From assembly GCA_934636045.1 (NCBI GenBank), contig CAKTZP010000022.1, forward strand, positions 1-20,313: a DNA stretch of 20,313 nt, written 5' to 3'. Below, piece by piece: positions 1 to 6,370 of this stretch. The stretch is from an uncultured Oscillospiraceae bacterium (GTDB lineage Bacteria; Bacillota; Clostridia; Oscillospirales; Oscillospiraceae). A model generated the notes under the pieces. It worked only from the letters and a program-made list of their open reading frames with translations, was not told the DNA's origin and did not search any database. The translations under genes and the position numbers were made by a program. The first letter of the stretch is position 1. Each line of letters starts with the position of its first letter.

Positions 1-1222
1 TGTGGTATTTGCATTCGCCGGCAAATATCCGCTTGTTCTGCTGATCTACGGCCATGACATCAATTTCTGTATCGCCGTCAAAATCATTCAGCCAATAAGA
101 GCCGATGCGGGAAAGGGTAAATGACACCGTACCGTCTTTGCAGCGCTTTGCAAAGATGTCCTTGCAGATGTCCTCATAAGCAAACGCCACGAATTTCTCA
201 ATGAAGTCCTTTTGGATCTCATCCAGAACGATCTGCATATTGTCCAATTCCAGCTCGCCCTTGTACGGATACACATAGCGAAACCAAAAGCGGATAAAGT
301 TGTCTGCGATAAAGTACAGACCTTTTCTGGATTTCTCCGGGTTCTTTTCGGTGACGGGTGTCCGTTTTTCTACAAATCCCAGTTCCGAAAGCGTAGACAG
401 ATACGGCGTCAGCGCTGAGGTTTCCTGTCCCAGCACACCGGCGATCTTCCCCAGCTTATGGTTTCCATCTGCAATCGCCTTAATGATGGAGAAGTAGTTC
501 ACCGCCGTCATGGACTCGCTTTTCAGCAGGAAGTTCGGCTCCTCATACAGAAAGCCGTTTTTGGACAATACCACGTCCTTGATCTGGTCCAGCAGATCCC
601 GGTCATCCTGGAAGAACTCCAGATATTTCGGCACACCGCCGGTCACGGCATACTGTTCCACGGCCAGATCAAAGGGCCGCTTCTGAACGGCATAAATATC
701 TGTGAACGGCAGCGGAGCCAACCGCATCTGCGAGGTTCTGCGTCCGTACAAAGGGCTGTCATAGGAAAGTGCGTGCTTCTGCATCATGCCGATCAACGAT
801 CCGGAAAGGATCAGCATAATGTTGCTGTCCTTGAGCAGTTCATCCCAGGCATTTTGCAGAATGGAGGGGAAGGCTGGATTGGTCTTGACGAGATAGGGAA
901 ACTCGTCGATCACCAGCACCTTCTTTTGTCCCGGCTCATAGTCAGCGATCACTTGGAACAGATCCATCCAATCGGAAAAGGACGCCTTTTGCAGTAGGCT
1001 GTTTTTCGTCGTTCGTGCAATCACTCCGGCAAGGCGCTTCATGCTCTGCGTTTCAAGCTCTTCCGTTGCAAGGAAGTAAAACGCCGTTTTTTGTTTCAAA
1101 AATTCCTTGATCAATGTCGTTTTTCCGACTCTGCGGCGACCATAGATCACTACAAAGCTGCCGTCATGCTCGTATTCTGCGTTCAGTTTGGCCAGCTCCG
1201 TTTTTCTGCCGATGAATTTCAT
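1..1222 (-). CDS. AAA ATPase with C-terminal DUF234 nuclease-like domain (3' end cut by window edge)
   Basis: The 407 visible codons start at ATG 1222 behind a GAGGGGG ribosome site. The protein opens MKFIGRKTELAKL. Walker A is GRRRVGKTT (residues 28-36) and Walker B is VLVIDEF (102-108), as in the archaeal-type ATPase family (ATPase_2) found widely in gut Firmicutes and Bacteroidota. A winged-helix-like stretch follows at roughly 250-300. The visible end carries EIDVMA (386-391) and GECK (402-405), the D...ExK pattern of the DUF234 restriction-endonuclease-like fold. About 50-70 residues are probably missing beyond the left edge. The family is frequent on mobile DNA. Its physiological role is unsettled, and defence or toxin-like roles are only suspected. 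It is divergent from the adjacent RecG-like remnant and has its own very strong promoter. Confidence 0.88.
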   Translation of the reverse strand, partial: MKFIGRKTELAKLNAEYEHDGSFVVIYGRRRVGKTTLIKEFLKQKTAFYFLATEELETQSMKRLAGVIARTTKNSLLQKASFSDWMDLFQVIADYEPGQKKVLVIDEFPYLVKTNPAFPSILQNAWDELLKDSNIMLILSGSLIGMMQKHALSYDSPLYGRRTSQMRLAPLPFTDIYAVQKRPFDLAVEQYAVTGGVPKYLEFFQDDRDLLDQIKDVVLSKNGFLYEEPNFLLKSESMTAVNYFSIIKAIADGNHKLGKIAGVLGQETSALTPYLSTLSELGFVEKRTPVTEKNPEKSRKGLYFIADNFIRFWFRYVYPYKGELELDNMQIVLDEIQKDFIEKFVAFAYEDICKDIFAKRCKDGTVSFTLSRIGSYWLNDFDGDTEIDVMAVDQQNKRIFAGECKYH

Positions 1223-1270
1223 AGGCTCGCCCCCTCGTATGATAAACTATTTTATGATAATCTCGTTTAT

Positions 1271-1299
1271 ATTATACACAAAGGACGCAGAAATGTCAA
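1271..1299 (-). promoter_or_regulatory. Consensus sigma-A promoter of the DUF234 ATPase gene
   Basis: Read on the minus strand, TTGACA (1299-1294) and TATAAT (1276-1271) are separated by exactly 17 bases, a perfect match to the sigma-A consensus. It lies about 49 bases upstream of the ATPase ATG. Two direct copies of TATGATAA (1238-1245 and 1253-1260, 15 bp apart) sit between the -10 box and the ribosome site and could be an operator. A perfect promoter with downstream repeats suggests that the gene is held under repression; that is inference. Confidence 0.85.
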
Positions 1300-1311
1300 T
1301 CCCTTATCGGA

Positions 1312-1767
1312 ATGCTGGATCCGGCGCAATTCCGACCGTTTTCCAAAAACCCACCGATCGCAAAGGTGTTTCGCGAGGTATCCCTTGCCGACGAACTCGG
1401 CTCCGGTATGCGCAACACCTATAAATATACCAAGCTGTATTCCTGCGGAGCGCCGCAGTTCATCGAGGGGGATCTGTTCCGTACCATCATTCCGCCGAAG
1501 CCGATCGCGACCGCCAAGGTCGGTCCGGCGTCCGCGCAGGATACCACGCAAGATACCGTGCAGAATACCACGCAGGATCGTGAGCAAACGCTGTTGGACT
1601 ATTGCGCTGTTCCTCGTTCCCGCGAAGAAATCCAAAGGCATATTGGGATCGCAAATCGAGAATATTTCTGCCAAAGCATTCTGAATCCATTGCTTGATTC
1701 GGGCAAATTAAAACGGACGCTTCCCGATAAGCCAAGCAGCAAAAATCAAAAATATATCAAGGCATAA
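1312..1767 (+). pseudogene. C-terminal remnant of a RecG-like/AlbA_2 ATP-binding protein
   Basis: The 151-codon frame matches the C-terminal third of the ATP-binding proteins often labelled ATP-dependent DNA helicase RecG-like or AlbA_2 (Schlafen-type) regulators. KNPPIAKVFRE, LADELGSGMRNTYKYTK and PQFIEGDLFRTIIP are its hallmark segments. They are followed by a TTQD/TVQN repeat linker (about residues 76-90) and a winged-helix tail ending KPSSKNQKYIKA. Full-length members run about 450-550 residues. Here the entire N-terminal AlbA_2 domain is missing, and the sequence just upstream of residue 1 is the promoter of the divergent ATPase gene, so the break lies near 1300-1312. The first codon is probably an accidental start. 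A perfect terminator still follows it. I call it a pseudogene with no expected enzymatic role. Confidence 0.8.
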
Positions 1768-1906
1768 CCAAAGCCTGCGGAACTCGCTCCGCAGGCTTGT
1801 TTTTTGAGGTTGCCGCTTTTGATTTCGGCATAGCCCGGATGCCGCCCGTCCCGGCGGCCGAATCGTTCGGCTTGCTGCTCCAAAGGATGTGTTTTGGCTT
1901 CGTCAT
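1757..1906 (-). CDS. Possible 49-residue coupled ORF, likely a truncated third cassette gene
   Basis: The ORF starts at ATG 1906 inside the ATGA stop overlap of the DUF7007 gene and reads MTKPKHILWSSKPN at its start. I do not recognise it. The coupling suggests that a real third gene once stood here. The last third of the frame runs through the stem-loop that terminates the oppositely oriented RecG-like remnant, so its C-terminus is probably not authentic. It could be the 5' stub of a gene lost when the two segments were joined, or chance. Confidence 0.3.
   Translation of the reverse strand: MTKPKHILWSSKPNDSAAGTGGIRAMPKSKAATSKNKPAERVPQALVMP
1771..1805 (+). terminator. Rho-independent terminator after the RecG-like remnant
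   Basis: AAGCCTGCGGA (1771-1781) pairs with TCCGCAGGCTT (1788-1798) across a 6-base loop and is followed by GTTTTTT. This 11-bp stem with a U tract begins 3 bases after the remnant's stop codon. Confidence 0.92.
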
Positions 1907-2295
1907 CTTTCGTTTCCTCGATCTTTCGGTCGCTCGGCGGAGCGGCGCGCTTGTCTTGCCTGCCAATAGTCCGGATGCCAGCGCTGCAGGCTGCGGTCGA
2001 TGCAGGCCTCGTACGCACCGGGCGGGAAATAGCGGTCGGTTCGGGGCGAAATCAGGCCCCGGTCCAGCAGCTCGCGCAGCGCCACCGGCGCATCGCAGTC
2101 CTCCTCGAAGTGCAGATACCCGCCTTCGCAGAAGCCAACGGCCCGCGCCTCGGCGGACAGGAACTGCTCGGCCGCATCCAGCCGTACCATAATTCCGCCG
2201 TGGCTGGCGGTGCTGACCTCGTACACGCCGGGGCAGAGCAGGGCGCAATGCTCGACCGTACCCCATGGGGAAACTGTCGGTGCGCCGCCCATCAT
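1903..2295 (-). CDS. DUF7007-like mobile-element protein
   Basis: This is a 130-residue soluble protein. The start chosen is ATG 2295, which overlaps the TGA of the upstream PAPS-reductase-like gene as ATGA and lies behind AAAGGAG. The much longer open frame extending further upstream is only a shadow of that gene. The N-terminal core reads SPWG...PGVYEVSTASHGGI (about residues 8-32) and continues to a YLHFEEDCDAPVAL segment, the layout I associate with DUF7007 proteins of Firmicutes plasmids and integrative elements. The C-terminus is basic. Function is unknown. Overlap coupling implies co-expression with, and possibly a shared task with, the PP-loop enzyme upstream. Confidence 0.72.
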   Translation of the reverse strand: MMGGAPTVSPWGTVEHCALLCPGVYEVSTASHGGIMVRLDAAEQFLSAEARAVGFCEGGYLHFEEDCDAPVALRELLDRGLISPRTDRYFPPGAYEACIDRSLQRWHPDYWQARQARRSAERPKDRGNER

Positions 2296-3098
2296 CGTTC
2301 CCGCTCCTTTCCCGCCGCCGCAATGGTCAGCTGCCGCGCCTCCGCCGCAAAGCGCTGCTCCAGCCGCTCCACGGTCCAGTCCTTTTTGAATTGCCCCAAG
2401 GGATTGGAGCCGAACTGCTCCAATGCGCGTTTGTCCATCTCCCGCAGCCGCGCCCACAGTTCGGGATGGTGCTGCCGGAGCTTGCGCAGCGCCCCGATGC
2501 CCTGCAGCGGGCAGCACCAGCAGGAGCAGCGGCGGTAGATTTGATACAGCCCGCCAAAATCGTAGCCCCGGTCATAGCATATTTGCAGCGCTTTCTGTTC
2601 CGTAATGCCCCATTCCACCAGCGGATAGCGTTCGTTTTTGATGCGCTTCGGCTCGTCCGCGGCGATTCCGACATAGCTGACCGTCGTATATTGTCCCTTC
2701 AGGCGATTAAGTTCGCGGCGGATCAGATGCGTTTTGAGCTGACCGGTGCACCAGCGCACGCGGACGCCGGGCCAGCCGTTCCCGTAAAGCGAGGTGCCGC
2801 GCTGCTGCCGCCGCTCGATGCTGGACGGGCGCTGCTTCTTTTCCTCGAACATCAGCCATTCAAAGCCCTTCGGGTGGCGCAGCCAAGACAAATGCAGGCC
2901 GCGCTCCCGATACAGATGCTCGTCCAGCTTGTGAAGATGCTCGTACATTTCCGGGAATTCCATCCCCGTATCCGCGGTCAGTACCGCGTCGATCGGCAGC
3001 CCGCGCTCCATCATGAGCAGCAGCATCGCCGTGCTGTCCTTTCCGCCGGATAACGAGACGGCGTGAAAGATTTTCTTTTCTTCCGATTGAGTGTTCAA
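2292..3098 (-). CDS. PAPS reductase-family PP-loop protein (mobile-element type)
   Basis: This 268-residue protein of the adenine-nucleotide alpha-hydrolase fold carries the PP-loop SLSGGKDSTAM (SGGKDS at residues 17-22). It also has DTGMEFPEMYEHL, RWCTGQLK and a cysteine cluster RRCSCWCCPLQ near residues 189-199. That is the layout of phosphoadenosine-phosphosulfate-reductase-like proteins carried by phages and conjugative elements, rather than of assimilatory CysH. No sulfate-assimilation partner is nearby. An in-frame ATG lies at 3104, but AGGAGG would be only one base from it. TTG 3098 sits 8 bases after that ribosome site and is the better start. The gene ends in a 4-base ATGA overlap with the DUF7007 gene. 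Chemistry on a nucleic acid or a tRNA thiol is possible, but the substrate cannot be read from sequence. Confidence 0.85.
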   Translation of the reverse strand: MNTQSEEKKIFHAVSLSGGKDSTAMLLLMMERGLPIDAVLTADTGMEFPEMYEHLHKLDEHLYRERGLHLSWLRHPKGFEWLMFEEKKQRPSSIERRQQRGTSLYGNGWPGVRVRWCTGQLKTHLIRRELNRLKGQYTTVSYVGIAADEPKRIKNERYPLVEWGITEQKALQICYDRGYDFGGLYQIYRRCSCWCCPLQGIGALRKLRQHHPELWARLREMDKRALEQFGSNPLGQFKKDWTVERLEQRFAAEARQLTIAAAGKERER

Positions 3099-3126
3099 GA
3101 TCATTCCTCCTTGCTTTTGGCATAGA

Positions 3127-3156
3127 AAACGGGCGGCATGGGATTGCCGCCCGTTT
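3127..3156 (-). terminator. Stem-loop between the 28-residue peptide gene and the PAPS-like gene
   Basis: AAACGGGCGGCA (3127-3138) pairs perfectly with TGCCGCCCGTTT (3145-3156) around a 6-base loop. It follows the small membrane peptide's stop by 12 bases and precedes the PAPS-like start by 28. On the minus strand the stem ends in TTT then TCTATG, so the U tract is short. On the plus strand a looser GCGTGTTTTGTTTT follows. Confidence 0.7.
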
Positions 3157-3168
3157 GCGTGTTTTGTT

Positions 3169-3255
3169 TTACTTTTTGTTCCTGATTTTCAGGAAAACCA
3201 GCGCGCCGATGATGAAAAGCACCATCGCGATGCCGATGATCGTCTTTGCCTCCAT
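3169..3255 (-). CDS. 28-residue single-pass membrane peptide
   Basis: The ORF starts at ATG 3255 behind AAAGGAGG with good spacing. It begins MEAKTIIGIAMVLFI, runs through about 19 hydrophobic residues (roughly 5-23), and closes with the basic KIRNKK tail, which predicts an N-out/C-in single transmembrane helix. A longer open frame extends upstream but has no ribosome site and has composition unlike protein. Short membrane peptides of this kind are common on Clostridia conjugative elements and also occur as type I toxins; neither assignment can be decided here. It is followed by a perfect stem-loop. Confidence 0.6.
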   Translation of the reverse strand: MEAKTIIGIAMVLFIIGALVFLKIRNKK

Positions 3256-3694
3256 TGTTGCCGCCCTCCTTTCTTTTTCGGCTGGTAACAGGTAGTAACG
3301 GGGGAGAGGTGTGGAGAGGGGGCCGCTGCATCTGCCCGACCAAGCATCAAAAAACGGCAGACCTCCCCCTTGGCGGAAAATCCCACCGTCGCCGCCCCCG
3401 ATTTCCTGCGGTAAATTTTTCCGGGGGGACACGGGAAGCGAACCACCATCCCCCACCCGCCCTCCGGGCGTCCCCGGATTGGGAGGATTGATGATACGAG
3501 TCCGCGATGAGGGGCATTGCTATCATACTGCACGGCGCCGAGAGTGGGCAGCGCAATATTGCCTATAATTCTGATTGCTTCACGCCGACATTCGCATTCC
3601 TCGGCATCGTTGTATTGACATTGACACACGCTGTCCGTTATACTAAATATGTCAATATGTTCAGCTATGTAATTACATAAAGAGAAATTGAGGT
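3256..3694. other. Gene-poor leader between divergent genes
   Basis: I see no convincing coding sequence in this stretch. Positions 3,265-3,500 are unusually G-rich on the minus strand and form the leader of the 28-residue peptide gene, including a small CGCCC/GGGCG hairpin near 3,460-3,473. The right-hand 100 bases turn AT-rich and hold the promoter and inverted repeat of the KAP gene. Open frames here give low-complexity Gly/Arg/Pro products typical of non-coding GC-rich DNA. Confidence 0.5.
3615..3656 (+). promoter_or_regulatory. Probable promoter and inverted repeat of the KAP NTPase gene
   Basis: TTGACA occurs twice in tandem (3615-3620, 3621-3626). The first is 18 bases from TATACT (3639-3644), a good sigma-A arrangement. 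ATTGACAT (3614-3621) is repeated in inverted form as ATGTCAAT (3649-3656), bracketing the promoter, so a repressor could bridge or occlude it. The gene starts about 45 bases further on. Confidence 0.6.
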
Positions 3695-3700
3695 GTGCAA

Positions 3701-5071
3701 ATGGATAGGCTCGACATTCTTAACCGGGATGAATATGTTGAAAGACTGATGAAAATCACACAGAGCATTTCAGAGGCAAAGGCATCCACTTGCTTCGCGA
3801 TAAATGGTCAATGGGGATGCGGAAAGAGCTTTGTCCTAGATATGTTTGAGGAAAAGGTCAATGCGATTCGATCCGATGAGAGCGAAGGCAGCGGATATTT
3901 TGTCGTCCGTTATAATTGCTGGGAATACGACTATTATGAAGAACCCCTCGTGGCGATTGTTGCCGCCATGATTCCCATGATTGAAGAAAAAACAAAAATG
4001 TTTCCAGATAGCAAGGAAAAACAAGAAGTCTTAGGAATGTTAAAGGCGACCGGTGTTGCGCTGTTGTCTATGGCGAATTCCTTTGTAAAAACACGAACAG
4101 GGCTAGACATTTTCGGTGCTTATGAAACTGTGTGCAACGGGAAAAAGGAAGGTAGTGCAGCATTTGCGAACGCTCACGAGTTCGATGCCTATTTCGGATT
4201 CAAAAAGGTGATGGCCAAGCTCAAAGAGCTCTTGGCCAAAATTGCAGAGGAGCATACCCTCATTCTTATTGTAGATGAGTTGGACCGGTGTGCTCCGGAA
4301 TACGCCGTCAAAGTTTTGGAGCGCCTGCATCATTTGACGGAAAAGCAGCCCAACACCATTACTATTATCGCAATTGACAAACCGCAGCTTGTTGCCAGCG
4401 TACAGAACTTATTCGGCTTCGAAAACCCGGAAAAGTATCTCGAAAAATTTATCAGTTTTGAAATAATGCTGGATACCGGCACGGTTTCGGAACGGATAAC
4501 AGAAAAACACGCGGACTATATCGCCATGTTTGACAAAGATCTGTTCCCGTTTGATGATTCCGTAGAGGAATGTTTACAGGCCATTTTTAAAGACATTGAC
4601 GTCCGCACACAAGAACAGCTCGTGAAAAAAGCAACGATTGCACATAAACTACTTTTTAAGGAGAAACGAGATTATTCGTTTATGTGTATGGAACTGTTGA
4701 CGGCCGTGATGGTTTGCGTACATAAGTATTACGAATACTTTAATAGCAGATCATTCAGCACAAACCCACTTTCCGACGTATTTGTTAAAGGTCGTAAGGT
4801 TATTCCAGCGTTTGCCGATTATTTCAGGGAAAAGTTTGAATCGCTTGATCTGGCAAGCCTCCAATCTTCTTCATCTTTATATGTCCCATCACGGCATCAT
4901 AGATTACCAAATACGCCAAGTTTGTATGGTGTGATTATATTCACATGGTGGCAGATGCATAAGAAGAAAACTGCAGTCTTTTCTCAATCATTTGTTGATC
5001 TTCATGAACCGAGTAGTGAAAATCATAAAGAACTTCTCAAATTTGCTGAGACAATTGATCTCATGCAGTAG
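3701..5071 (+). CDS. KAP-family P-loop NTPase
   Basis: This is a 456-residue protein. ATG 3701 is preceded by GAGGTG at a 5-base spacing; a GTG two codons upstream overlaps that ribosome site and is unlikely. Walker A is GQWGCGKS (36-43). The Walker B and KAP signature is LILIVDELDRCAPEYAVKVLERL (from about 187), with the DELDRC segment typical of the KAP family named after Kidins220/ARMS and PifA. KAP proteins often carry transmembrane helices inserted in the NTPase domain; only a weak hydrophobic stretch near 115-128 is seen here, so this looks like the soluble bacterial type. F-plasmid PifA excludes phage T7, and several KAP NTPases occur in defence loci. A defence role here is inference. 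It stands alone, with no partner gene adjacent, and is visibly more AT-rich than the core genes. Confidence 0.87.
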   Translation: MDRLDILNRDEYVERLMKITQSISEAKASTCFAINGQWGCGKSFVLDMFEEKVNAIRSDESEGSGYFVVRYNCWEYDYYEEPLVAIVAAMIPMIEEKTKMFPDSKEKQEVLGMLKATGVALLSMANSFVKTRTGLDIFGAYETVCNGKKEGSAAFANAHEFDAYFGFKKVMAKLKELLAKIAEEHTLILIVDELDRCAPEYAVKVLERLHHLTEKQPNTITIIAIDKPQLVASVQNLFGFENPEKYLEKFISFEIMLDTGTVSERITEKHADYIAMFDKDLFPFDDSVEECLQAIFKDIDVRTQEQLVKKATIAHKLLFKEKRDYSFMCMELLTAVMVCVHKYYEYFNSRSFSTNPLSDVFVKGRKVIPAFADYFREKFESLDLASLQSSSSLYVPSRHHRLPNTPSLYGVIIFTWWQMHKKKTAVFSQSFVDLHEPSSENHKELLKFAETIDLMQ

Positions 5072-5237
5072 AAGGAAATACCGGCGAAATCATCGTTTGT
5101 GATGGTGCGCCATAGGCTAACGGTGGCAACGTCAGGCTGGCGCAGTCTCAGGTGGCTGAGATATATTAAATGTACTGTTCAAACGTTGTATGACATATTG
5201 TTCTCATTCATAATGGTGGAAAACTTGACGAAACCGC

Positions 5238-5262
5238 AACCTGTCGAGAATTCCGACAGGTT
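5238..5262. repeat. 9-bp inverted repeat
   Basis: AACCTGTCG (5238-5246) pairs with CGACAGGTT (5254-5262) around AGAATTC. No U tract follows on either strand. Its purpose is unknown. Confidence 0.6.
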
Positions 5263-5313
5263 CGCCAAACTGGAGTCTGGCAGGTGAACGCCTTTTCGAA
5301 AAGTGTGGCCTAG

Positions 5314-5349
5314 GAAAAAGCAGTTGTTCGGAAATTCCGAACAACTGCT
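5314..5349 (-). terminator. Near-perfect palindrome acting as a minus-strand terminator
   Basis: A 31-base palindrome at 5319-5349 has 15-base arms (AGCAGTTGTTCGGAA and its complement) around a single central base. Read on the minus strand the stem is followed directly by TTTTT (5318-5314), the form of an intrinsic terminator. The plus strand lacks a T tract. It would end leftward transcripts, although the nearest supported minus-strand frame ends more than 200 bases to the right. Confidence 0.7.
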
Positions 5350-5548
5350 ATAGGATCAGTCAGAGCAGGTATTGGCAGCGACCGCTGATTTTACACAGCG
5401 CACACTACAAGAATGACTCATTTGGTGGAAACACCAGCGCCTGTGTGGTGCATAGTCCTCCAATTTTTGCCATCCTGTAATTGAAGTTAGGCCCTTTCAA
5501 AAGTTAACCTCATTTTAAAAATCATTTCGTTTTACCATGATTTCAAAA

Positions 5549-5586
5549 ATGAGTTCAAGTTTTCTGGCCCAAAAAGTTGAACTCAT
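5549..5586 (-). terminator. Stem-loop at the end of the RecG-like tail remnant
   Basis: ATGAGTTCAA (5549-5558) pairs with TTGAACTCAT (5577-5586), and the stem can be extended by T/A pairs after one mismatch. On the minus strand the stem is followed by TTTTG and begins inside the last codon and stop of the remnant at 5583. It shares its outer bases with a second inverted repeat (5509-5525 with 5537-5553), so the two structures exclude each other. Confidence 0.6.
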
Positions 5587-5755
5587 GTTGTTCGCTTCAA
5601 TTCATACTTTTTATCCGCGCCCTTGCCGAGGATTTTGATCAGTCCGACCTCGTTCATTTGGCGGGTGAGAAGATAGGCTCTGGTTTTTTGATATTCAGCA
5701 ATTCCTGCAAATCTTCGTCGCTGATTTCACCATATTCGGCCAGATACGCTGTAAG
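5583..5755 (-). pseudogene. Decayed winged-helix tail of a second RecG-like/AlbA_2 protein
   Basis: Directly after the nucleotidyltransferase stop, and in the same frame, the minus strand reads TAYLAEYGEISDEDLQELLN. It resumes after a one-base shift as KTRAYLLTRQMNEVGLIKIL and ends ...KKYELKRTT. Together this is the C-terminal winged helix typical of AlbA_2/RecG-like ATP-binding proteins. The shift falls in a run of six A residues near 5681-5690 (seven would restore the frame), so either a real frameshift or a sequencing slip is possible. The N-terminal 400 or so residues are absent. A terminator-like stem-loop overlaps the stop. Confidence 0.62.
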
Positions 5756-6082
5756 TCATGCGATAGTATTCAGCTTCACTCTTTCTTTTAATACCGTTGC
5801 CGTAAAATCGGAATCGCTTTCCGCGGTTGACGGCTGCATAATGGAGCTGACGGTAATCAGGTCAATTGCTTTGCCGAAGGTATCTTCCAAGTCGCAGTAA
5901 AGCGCACCTAAGCGCAGCAGCGAGGTAAGTTCCGTCCCGGTCGTGTCTACCAGAAAATCCATGTCGCGGTCATCCGTGGCCTCGCCTCTGGCGTAGGAAC
6001 CGAACAAATACAGGGCGGGGATGCCATATTTCTTGATGAGCGGTGCAGCGCGCTGCTGAATTTCGTCAAAGGAATATATCAT
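5756..6082 (-). CDS. MNT-type minimal nucleotidyltransferase
   Basis: This 108-residue protein starts at ATG 6082 behind GAGGAGGG. It carries the polymerase-beta-like motif GSYARGEATDDRDMD (28-42) with metal-binding Asp40 and Asp42 and a third Asp74 in KAIDLITV. Its size is normal for MntA-like proteins. Such enzymes usually pair with a HEPN toxin and silence it by adenylylation, but no HEPN frame (RX4-6H) is present on either side. The usual C-terminus (a hydrophobic strand ending near IYG) is replaced by VKLNTIA, and the reading frame runs past its stop into the RecG-like tail. This suggests that the 3' end was altered by recombination and that the toxin partner was lost. It may be an orphan antitoxin. 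Confidence 0.8.
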   Translation of the reverse strand: MIYSFDEIQQRAAPLIKKYGIPALYLFGSYARGEATDDRDMDFLVDTTGTELTSLLRLGALYCDLEDTFGKAIDLITVSSIMQPSTAESDSDFTATVLKERVKLNTIA

Positions 6083-6162
6083 GTTTCGCCCTCCTCAATT
6101 CAGATTTGCCAAAAAAGCAATTGGTTTCGTATCATGCAGAATAACAGTTTTTCATAAGCAAA

Positions 6163-6206
6163 CACATTTTTCCGGCATTTTCTATGCTGGATTCGCACAT
6201 TTTTCC
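6163..6206. repeat. Two direct copies of CACATTTTTCC upstream of the nucleotidyltransferase gene
   Basis: Identical 11-mers lie at 6163-6173 and 6196-6206, 33 bases apart, in the upstream region of the minus-strand nucleotidyltransferase gene. They could be operator-like, but no clear promoter can be fixed relative to them. Confidence 0.4.
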
Positions 6207-6237
6207 AAATTTCTTTCCTTGGACGTAGGAGCACAAA

Positions 6238-6351
6238 GTGAAAATTCACTCCGCATTCACTTTCGAGGGTGAAAATTCACCCTTCGTTCACTCTAAACAG
6301 TGAAAATTCACTCTTCATTCACCCTCCGGAGTGAATTTTCACTCCGGAGGG
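6238..6351. repeat. Four palindromes at an exact 31-bp period downstream of parB
   Basis: GTGAAAATTCAC begins at 6238, 6269 and 6300, and its inverse GTGAATTTTCAC at 6331, spaced exactly 31, 31 and 31 bases. The 19-base intervals are also related and contain a further TTCAC half-site. The second copy is extended to an 18-base palindrome (6266-6283) and the last to a 30-base palindrome (6322-6351) with CCCTCCGGAGTGAA arms. The array lies 20 bases past the parB stop. Three helical turns per unit puts every site on nearly the same DNA face, as in iterons or partition centromeres. Confidence 0.85.
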
Positions 6352-6370
6352 CATCCGATTTCTGCCGCTA

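Larger units (their letters stand above)
5072..5548. other. Non-coding stretch with hairpins, no supported gene
   Basis: Nothing here reads as a conserved protein in either direction. Its structure consists of a small TCTCAG/CTGAGA hairpin near 5,146-5,162, a 9-bp stem at 5238-5262, the 31-base palindrome at 5319-5349, and an imperfect 17-base inverted repeat at 5509-5525/5537-5553. It looks like a junk zone or a scar between acquired segments. The short open frame at 5099-5287 has no ribosome site or recognisable sequence. Confidence 0.5.

Noticed and set aside
1757..2323. A 188-codon minus-strand frame beginning MRRRERSGN
   Set aside because: It overlaps the DUF7007 gene in another frame with Arg/Gly/Ala-rich nonsense. 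Only its last 49 codons, beginning at an ATGA overlap, are kept as a low-confidence ORF.
3169..3456. Longer version of the 28-residue membrane peptide
   Set aside because: The extension is Gly/Pro/Arg low-complexity without a ribosome site, whereas ATG 3255 has AAAGGAGG at correct spacing.
5099..5287. A 62-codon plus-strand ORF after the KAP gene
   Set aside because: It has no ribosome site and no recognisable sequence, and contains the 5238-5262 hairpin. It is probably chance.
6238..6351. CRISPR array
   Set aside because: The 31-bp units have related rather than unique intervals, only 19 bases long, the repeats are AT-rich palindromes of 12 bases, and no cas gene is present.
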